From assembly GCA_025506515.1 (NCBI GenBank), contig CM046454.1, positions 38,107,440 through 38,171,439 of the forward strand: a stretch of 64,000 nucleotides of DNA, written 5' to 3'. The DNA is from Flaveria trinervia. Lineage: Eukaryota; Streptophyta; Magnoliopsida; Asterales; Asteraceae. The notes beneath the pieces are model-generated. The model was not told where the DNA came from. It did no database searches and worked only from the letters and a program-made list of their open reading frames with translations. The stretch's first letter is position 1. Each line of letters begins with the position of its first letter. A program made the translations under genes and the position numbers. Of this stretch, positions 57,053-64,000 are shown in pieces.

Positions 57053-57592
57053 ATTGACAACTACTGATGATCTCAGCTCCCAAGTACTGATGAGCAGCTC
57101 CCAAGTACTGATGAACATTAGTATACAGCTGTCACAAATTGGTACTCAAGCTATTTTATCTTCAGTAGTTTTTCATAACTACTGAAGACTAAATTCCTTA
57201 AAGTACTGATGACCAATGAAACATCTAAAAATCAGATAATCTGCTGAGTAAGTGTTAAGGTCAAATGAAACAAGTGAGATATGTGAATTGATGACAAAAA
57301 CTGATGAGTAAGTTTATTCTTCAATTGGTTCTAACAACTGCTGTTGCATTTCAAAACAACTAAAGCCAAACCAAGTCTTCAGTAGTTTTTTCAACTACTG
57401 ATGACAAACCCCAAGTCTTCCGTTGTTTACAACACCTGAAAGTTAAAACCATGTCTTCAGTCGTTTTCTAACAACTGATGACTAAAACCATTACTTTCAG
57501 CTGTTTTCTTTCAGCCGTTTCATAACCTATAAATACCTAACCCTAACTTCAAACTTTTCATAAATCGATTTCCGAACGTTCATCTCCCATTA
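57053..57592 (+). promoter_or_regulatory. SIR-2 spacer between pol and A-ORF: motif array plus TATA box
   Basis: A non-coding stretch rich in aactactgaagac, caactactgatgac and cagctgttttc words (about 57057-57520), similar to the LTR motif set. TATAAATA at 57528-57535, within cctataaatacct, lies 65 bases before the A-ORF ATG at 57593. The same core and the same spacing are found in SIR-3. A separate promoter for the A-ORF is the simplest reading, though not proven. Confidence 0.65.
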
Positions 57593-60500
57593 ATGGCGAC
57601 CATGCAAATCAAACCTCGACACAACTGTGTTGCTTACCTCACAAAATTGGCCTTTTGGACTAAGTTTGATGATGCTATTGATCTGATGGCTGATTCCCAG
57701 TATCGAACTGCTTTTCTTCTGAATCCTACCATTTATCCCGACTCTCTTCGTCAATTCTGGACAAATGTCACCATCCATACTGGTGAGAATGATGGTGCGA
57801 TCACTCCCCAGTCATTTGTAAACAAGAAGAAGGTGATTGTCACTCGTGCTATCATTCACCAAATGCTTGATCTGAATGATGCTACCTTTATAACCAAATA
57901 CCCGAAGGGCACCATTGATCTCTCATTCATTAATCATGGCTATGAGGGCAACCTAAGTGTTACTACCATTTTGAAGAAGCACTTTCATGATGCTGAACGC
58001 CTAATCTTTCATGTGATCAATGTTTGTCTTGCCCCCAAATCCTCTTCATGGGATCAAATGTCATCCAGGTGGCAGCAGGTGTTGTATTCTATTCTTGAAC
58101 GCCAAAGCTTAATTTTTTTTTGAAATTATATTTTTAGAATTAAAAGATCTGGCAATGAAACCTGTAGCTAACAGATGGCTATTATATCCAAGGTTTCTTA
58201 TGGCCATAATCATGAATCAGTTACAGTCTGATGGCCCTGTTGGCCTTGGAGTCCCTGCTATGGTAGTTTTGCCAGAGGTATACTCCAGCCACAACTCTGA
58301 TCCACACCTCAAAGAGGCTGCCAAACTGCTAAAACCCAAGCAGAAGGTACCCATAGCCTCATCCTCCAGATCCAAAGTCCCCTCCAAATCTCTCTCCAAA
58401 CAACCCAAAAAGGCTACTCAGGGAGTTGAGTCCCCTGCTCATGCCCCTGCAACACAAACACAGGAAGAAACTATGGGTAGAGTTCCCCCTGTAGTTTCCC
58501 GGACTCTACCAGCTGAAACCGCTTAGGTATCCTCTCAACAGGATCCTGATGCAACCAAAAATGGGGAAACCACATTATTGGAATCTCTCTCACTTGAGAG
58601 GATTGCCATTGAAGAGCACCATTCTCCCCAGGTGCAATCCTTTTCACACCTATCTCCCACTGAAGCCACCCCTACAAGCCCAACTGTGGTTATTGCACAA
58701 GTGCTGACTCAACTACATTCCTCTACCCCTCCCCAGAAACCTATTACTACTCGGAGAACCTCAACCGTTGAGGGAGAGGATTATAATGTAGCTGATAACC
58801 TACGGCACAGGGATTACAGAGTTCAATCTCCCAGTGTAGAGGAGGAGATTAGAACATCTGGTGAGGCTGCCTCTTCTCCTTGTTCAGCACATGATCAGGA
58901 TGAAGCTGGTATCATTTCTAAGTCCTCACCAGAGGCAACTGCCAATGAAGGACATTATCCTGAGGCAGGAAGTCCCCAGTTCCGAGAAATAGGGGCACAT
59001 GTGAATACTGATATACACTCAGCACATGTTCAACCTGATTTCATGAGGAGGTCAGCTGATTCAGCAAAGACTGATGATGACTTGGGCTTTTTCATTGATG
59101 TTCTAGCCCATAATACTATTCTTGAGACTGAGGTATGCAGACTACAAGAACTGCTTACCAAAATGTCACAAGAATCAAGTCCATCTGCCCACATTCACCC
59201 ACAGATGGCAGTTTCTCCTCAAACTATCCCAAATACTGAGCCACTCTCAACAAACTTGCCACCAGCCTCTGCTTCAGGTGCCATTCTCAGGGACAGAACC
59301 CCTCTGAGCAAATGGTTGCTGCCTTTCAAACATCCTTACCTCTCATCACTTCCATAATCACAAACACTGTACATCAAGCTATTGATGAGAGGCTTTCCTC
59401 AACTCTTCAATCTTTAGTTGATGCTGCGGTTTCCAAGAAACTTTTGGACATTCACACCCCTGAACCCAATGCAACCAAAAAGGGGGAGTCTAAGTCAGTG
59501 AAAGTAGACAAAAGAAAAAGAGCTGAAGAGGAAGCAGAAAAAGAGCAGAAAGAAAAGGAGATGATCACCTACAAAAGGAAGAAATCCTCTAGAAAGACTA
59601 AAGGTGAGAAAAAGTTGGAAGAATTGATCAAAGAAGCTAATGAGCAACATAGCAGATCTATGGATAAGATTATTGATCAACTCTTCAGACAAGGATTTGA
59701 CACTGCCAAACTTGACTCTGAGATCAGAAGGTTAGAGATTCAAGAAACTGAACAAAGATGGGCAAGTTGGAGTGAGAAAGAAAAAGAAAGGCTGGAAACT
59801 ATGGCAAGATTTATATCAAAACATCTAGGAAGGTCGATCATTGAAGTAAAGTCATGGTCCACAGACAGTATTTTGGAGATAACCACCAAAATATGTTCTT
59901 CTGAAGTTTTTAACAAAGGATTGATCATAGAAGCTCTTGATGAAGTTGGTGCTGGGAAAAGGACTGATATGGCAAAACTATCCAAAGCTTCACTCAAATC
60001 CAAGATGCTAGAGCAGCCTGCACCATCACCCAAACCAAAACAACCGCCTTCACAACCCTCAAAACTAGTTCCTTTACCTAAGAAACCTACTGAACCCATT
60101 TCCAATGATGCACCTAAGAGGAAGAGAAGGGTGTTGAGGATGGAAGAAGAAGAAGAAGATGATGAGGATGATAGTCTGCCACTCTCTGCTGTTCTCAAAA
60201 TAAAAATGCTTGAGCCTAGGAGTCAACCAACAACAATCACACCTAACTTTCAAAGGCAAATGGTAAAATTCAAACTTGAAGAAGAAGAATAGCACAAACA
60301 ACATGATGAGCAAATGTTAAGGATGATTAATAAAGAGTTTCCCAAGTCTTCATCCATACAAGCTATGAAGAAACATGCTCAGAGGTTGTATGCTCTCAGA
60401 TTTACATTCCAATATCAGAAAGAGAGAGTGAGAATTTGGCCTGACCCTAGAGTAAGTGACAGAATACACAAAATGAAGATTCCAAGCAGATACAATGGCC

Positions 60501-60898
60501 ATGTAAAGAAGATTGTAGATACTGTGATAATGCTGGCCATTGTAGTGTCACCCTGGGAAATTCTTGATGACTTCAAGAGAGCTTACAAGTCTAAAATGAC
60601 TTCACAAACTTTACTAGAAAACAAAATGGTAAAGAAGGGGTTAATCTACAAGAAGCTTAAAGAAATAAGAAGAAATGAGCTCCAGTTATTGCTTGAAGGC
60701 ACTCATCCTGATGAGTTTGCATACAGAGAGATAACAACTGTGGAGCTGAAAAATGGAAAGCATATTAAGTACTTATCTGAGTACTATGGGCCTGATTTCT
60801 TCTTTGAAAATGGAGCTGAAGAACTCACAATGGAAGAACATGTTGTTTTCCTTGAGGCCTATGTCAGAGAATCTTACAGAGTCATTATTGGGAAGTAG
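57593..60898 (+). pseudogene. SIR-2 A-ORF (extra ORF), about 1100 codons with two frameshifts and stops
   Basis: Starts MATMQIKPRHNCVAYLTKLA at 57593. N-terminal domain (about residues 1-230): SLRQFWTNVTIHTG, a VIVTRAIIHQMLDLND helix, NHGYEGNLSV, AERLIFHVINVCLAPKSSSW, then in the next frame NRWLLYPRFLMAIIMNQL. A T-run near 58110 causes the first shift. A Ser/Thr/Pro-rich middle follows (58300-59300), with a TAG at 58524. From 59312 come a basic, coiled-coil-like region (KRKRAEEEAEKEQKEKE), FISKHLGRSIIEVKSW, an acidic run, and a C-terminal domain (RVRIWPDPRVSDRIHKMKI, LLLEGTHPDEFAYRE). Stop at 60290 and end at 60896. No signal peptide or membrane helix is evident, which argues against an envelope protein. 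Function unknown. Confidence 0.8.
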
Positions 60899-61090
60899 GT
60901 TTCATGGTTGGGGTAACAGCTCTGTGTCCAATTCCCCAAGACAGAGTTCCCATTCATCCTTCGCCACTCAAACCTTCTGAAATCTCTTCCCTGGCCTGAG
61001 CTTAAAATTGAAGAATTCTAAGCTGATTCAGATTATTGTTTCTGCCAATAAGTAGGACCTCAATAATTTTAAAGGTTTTGGCTACGTTGG

Positions 61091-61103
61091 TTCAGGGGGA
61101 GTT
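61091..61103 (+). promoter_or_regulatory. SIR-2 polypurine tract
   Basis: ttcagggggagtt lies immediately before the 3' LTR start TGTTGGACC. It is the second-strand primer, identical to the SIR-3 tract. 60899-61090 between the A-ORF stop and the tract has no ORF. Confidence 0.88.
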
Positions 61104-61946
61104 TGTTGGACCAAAAGAACCAATGAGCCAGATTAGAAAAACCTTTAAGTCTCACAGACGTCAAAACAACTGAAGTGATCTACATCTGCTGAAGACAACT
61201 ACTGAAGACAAAGTCTGAAGACAAAGTCTGAAGACAAAGTCTGAAGACAAAGTCTGAAGACAAAGTCTGAAGACAAAGTCTGAAGACAAAGTCTGAAGAC
61301 AACGACTGAAGACAAAGTCTCAAGACAAAGTCTCAAGACAAAGTCTGAAGACAAAGTCTGAAGACAAAGTCTGAAGACAAAGTCCGAAGACAAAGTCTGA
61401 AGACAACTACTGAAGACAAAGTCTGAAGACAAAGTCTGAAGACAAAGTCTGAAGATCAAGTTCTCAGAAGTTGTCACAACAGCTGAAGTAGTTCTCTTCA
61501 GTAGTTGTGATGGTTTATATTTCAGTACTTTGTAATCAGTAGTTTTATATTATGTAAAACATCTGAAGTTCTTATACTTCAGATGTTATAACTTCAGTAG
61601 TTATAATGTTAGTTTATACTTAGCTTCTAATGAAGGTGTCCTCAGTTGTTGTGGACATCTTCAGTAGTTTAGTTTAATTTCAGTTGTTTGTATAAATCAG
61701 TTAGATGTCACTATCATGTGACCTCAGCTGATGTCACATTCCTTATAAAAGGAATGTTGACCTAATTTCCCTTCAAGGGAAGTGTGTGCATGAATGAAAA
61801 CATTCTTTTTGCAGAAAACTCTCTCTCTATAACTGTTATTGTTTGATTGAATATTCATATTATTCTTGCTAGAATTTCGTCTAATTCATGTGCTATTCCG
61901 CTGCAAATCCTAATCTAATTGATCAAACTAGATCTCGATCCCTTCA
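61104..61946 (+). repeat. SIR-2 3' LTR (843 bp)
   Basis: Starts TGTTGGACC and ends cccttca. The 12-base array (aagtctgaagac) spans about 61199-61455 and is longer than in the 5' LTR, which explains most of the 52-base length difference. The TATA palindrome is at about 61737-61757. The target duplication AATGA follows at 61947. Confidence 0.92.
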
Positions 61947-62212
61947 AATGATATCTCTGTTACTACTTCATCAGCAATTTTTGCTTTATGCACAAATAAG
62001 CCATTCAATATGTGAGCTTATGTCTTCAATGGCCTAGTCTCCAACATACAAGAAGAAATAAGGTACAAGTTCTTAATGACCCAAGGTTCATCCGATGTCT
62101 AATAAATGAAGCCTTCCCCAATCTAGTAGCTGATGCACCAATTCTAGATATTTCATACTAAGATGCTAAATCATATAAGTACATTAAGAAGAGGGATCCA
62201 AGATATATTTAT
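61947..62212 (+). pseudogene. SIR-1 A-ORF, second fragment
   Basis: Directly after the AATGA duplication the A-ORF reading resumes: SVTTSSAIFALCTNKPFNM, a stop, AYVFNGLVSNIQEEIRYKFLM, then in the +1 frame RFIRCLINEAFPNLVADAP and YKYIKKRDPRY. This matches the place where SIR-2's own A-ORF reads RWLLYPRFLMAII. The fragment ends where COP-L begins at 62213, so the C-terminal half of this A-ORF is missing. Confidence 0.7.
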
Positions 62213-62679
62213 TGTAACTCCACGATAAAGACTTGAATCAAATATTATGAAGATTGTAAGATCAAACAATGATAATCACAATAAAACCCCTTTGATCTAT
62301 ATTGATTGCATATGATTTGTACAAAGTGAAAACCCCAATTAATTGGTCATTCAACCATTAACCAACACTAATGACAATTAACCTATTTATAGTCTAGACT
62401 ATTATTCACTAATTGCACTTAACCTCCTAGACTTAGGCTAATTAATACAAAATTACATATTAAGCATAAAAATGACTAAAAACAAGATAAAATATACTTT
62501 GTTCACACAAAATGTATTTATTACAATAAAACTCCTAGTCATCTAAATCTTCAACGTCTCGTCTCGGATCTTCGTCTCGAACGTCCCGGGTATGAATTTT
62601 GTTGACTTTGACCGTGACGTTGACTTTTGTTGACTTTGACTGTGTTGATAATATAGACTATCTTTTACAGCTCCAACCA
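62213..62679 (-). repeat. COP-L LTR (about 467 bp)
   Basis: Plus-strand ends TGTAACTCCACG and GCTCCAACCA, bounded on the right by a polypyrimidine run (tactcccccttagtg) that is a polypurine tract on the minus strand. It is therefore the 3' LTR of a minus-strand element. The minus U3 holds repeated gttgactttgac words (about 62600-62645). The left flank is tttat; the partner LTR is beyond the window. Confidence 0.65.
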
Positions 62680-64000
62680 TACTCCCCCTTAGTGTATCAT
62701 TATCAATGTCTTCAAATGAAATCAACACCAAAAAGTCAACAATAGAAAGATCTTCAATTTGAATCTTTTTGAATCTGATGAGAAAGATTTTTTATCTCAT
62801 AAGCTCCCCCTATTTATATGCTCCCTCTTTTCGAGTGCAAGCTTTGCAAGGATATTGGAACAACTTTCCCAAATCCCTAATCTTGAGTGCCTCAGAAGAT
62901 GTAGGAGGAGGATTCCTAGCTTGGTATCTTCTGCAAACTTGAGGAACAGATTCTCTAATGAGTTACACTTCTCAACTGATGATCAGCCATCACTTAAAGC
63001 AAAAAACTAAAACACATTCTCAAACACAATCTCGACATTTCTAATTAGATCATTTCATTTTAACAAAATAAACCCGTGTTTATCTGTGTGTGAAAAACAA
63101 GAGAACCCGTGTTCATTTGTGCGCAATTTCTATGAAATGCATGTAAAATGATAAAATTGTAAAAGTATAATATGGAAAATCTAAAAGAATTTTTGAAATG
63201 AAAATATATTATAATTTTTATTTTATATATCAATTTTTTTATTTGTTTTTTAAAAAAGAACGAGAACTGAATTAATCATGAGATCACATCCTGAAGATAT
63301 ACTTTAGCACAAAGAAGAATTTAAACATCGACAAACAATGAGATCACACTGATAACTGAATCTAATCAAAGTCTTTGAATGAAATTTGAAATTCTCATAC
63401 AGATCAATAACGATTGCTGATATGTTTGTCCACTTAAACTCATACCCTATCTTTTTCAACAAGCGGCAGATGATTCGTTAAGGTTCGACTAAATACTTTA
63501 GAATTCTAGGACCCCATAATCATTTGGCAAAAACCCTCACCCAATCTCAGGATTTCTTGAATTTTATTATGATCTTTATAAAACAAGGCTTGTGCATGAG
63601 TGTGTAAGTGATTATCAACAGAATATTGCATTTTCTGATGAATTCATCATTTAGATGATTTGACACAACTTAGATTAAAATGATGAGAGCTCCAGGTATA
63701 TACTCACGTATAACAAAGGAGATGACCATTTAATCATGTGCCTATGAGAGCTCTAGGTCAGTACTATCATACAGTAGAGGAGATCATCACTCCAGGTCAG
63801 TACTACCGTACAACAGAGGAGATTAGCACAAACACAAGACATATAAATACGCCAAACATGACACAAGGATATGGCTTATATTATTTGTATCATAGTGGGT
63901 GAAAGATCAATTCTCAATCCAATTTTGTCGGGACTCAGTTTTTGTGCAGGCCAAAATGATTGCGTATATCCAGACATCCTTAAGCATGATGTTTTAATTT
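62680..64000 (-). mobile_element. COP-L 3' internal region, probable copia-type element
   Basis: Non-coding as far as I can see. It contains further agctccccct and gctccctctt runs (about 62800-62830) common near the 3' end of plant copia elements, an AT-rich stretch (63010-63260), and near 63690-63830 three imperfect copies of a unit such as ctccaggtcagtactacc followed by aacagaggagat. No protein domain is readable, so the element type rests on the tract and LTR. Confidence 0.45.

Larger units (their letters stand above)
37129..61946 (+). mobile_element. SIR-2: Sirevirus-like Ty1/copia element with A-ORF, interrupted by SIR-3
   Basis: LTRs at 37129-37919 and 61104-61946, target duplication AATGA on both sides (37124-37128 and 61947-61951), tRNA-Met primer site, polypurine tract and the order gag, PR, IN, RT, RNase H, spacer, A-ORF. 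Without SIR-3 it is about 12.2 kb. It is moderately decayed. The first two LTR bases at the left are altered (TATGGACC against TGTTGGACC at the right). The element lies in the A-ORF of SIR-1. Confidence 0.93.

Noticed and set aside
57593..60898. A-ORF as an envelope glycoprotein
   Set aside because: I see no signal peptide, no clear membrane helix and no Cys-rich ectodomain. The position alone is env-like.
62759..63010. An 83-codon ORF starting MNLFESDEKDFL as a host gene
   Set aside because: It lies in the 3' internal region of COP-L on the opposite strand, beside gctccccct runs, and has no recognisable domain.

Overview
The window reads as nuclear DNA of a flowering plant and consists almost entirely of nested LTR retrotransposons. 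I found no host protein gene, functional tRNA, rRNA, CRISPR array or bacterial-type feature. The elements are an Athila-type Ty3/gypsy element, two Tekay/Del-type Ty3/gypsy elements with chromodomain remnants, and several Sirevirus-like Ty1/copia elements that carry an extra ORF 3' of pol. That extra ORF resembles proteins I associate with Asteraceae genomes, so a composite-family plant is the best guess. This rests on family resemblance only, at about 0.6 confidence.

Layout, with element names used throughout. ATH (1-7632, minus) is an Athila element with its 5' LTR at 5999-7632; the 3' LTR is off the left edge. SIR-0 (7633-10609, plus) is the 3' part of a copia element: spacer, then extra ORF. 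SIR-1 (plus) is an old, decayed copia element: LTR 10610-11366, tRNA-Met primer site 11369, gag-pol to 18305, spacer 18306-20476 and 36308-36661, extra ORF 36662-37128 and 61947-62212. TEK-1 (20477-36307, plus; duplication TTATT) sits in the SIR-1 spacer. TEK-2 (26466-35235, minus; duplication GTTTA) sits in the TEK-1 3' LTR region. SIR-2 (37129-61946, plus; duplication AATGA) sits in the SIR-1 extra ORF. SIR-3 (43244-55892, minus; duplication AAGTT) sits in the reverse-transcriptase gene of SIR-2. COP-L (62213 to the right edge, minus) is the 3' end of another copia-like element. The order of insertion is therefore SIR-1 first, then TEK-1 and SIR-2, then TEK-2 and SIR-3.

How the parts work together. 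Each complete element has the usual plan: LTR promoter, primer site, gag (particle), protease, integrase and reverse transcriptase/RNase H, polypurine tract, LTR. All copies carry stops or frameshifts, so none looks autonomous as it stands.

The most interesting material is the extra ORF, called A-ORF here. It occurs four times (SIR-0, SIR-1, SIR-2, SIR-3), with shared motifs in the N-terminal part (an FW motif, GYEG, an H-x4-CL motif and a WLLxPxFL-like motif) in otherwise diverged proteins. In SIR-2 and SIR-3 it is preceded by the same short-motif array found in the LTR, and by a TATA box exactly 65 bases before the ATG. This suggests a separate LTR-like promoter for that ORF. A second striking item is a 457-base inverted copy of SIR-3's own pol inside its A-ORF, bounded by a perfect 58-base direct repeat. 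It is either a templated-insertion event or an assembly artefact.
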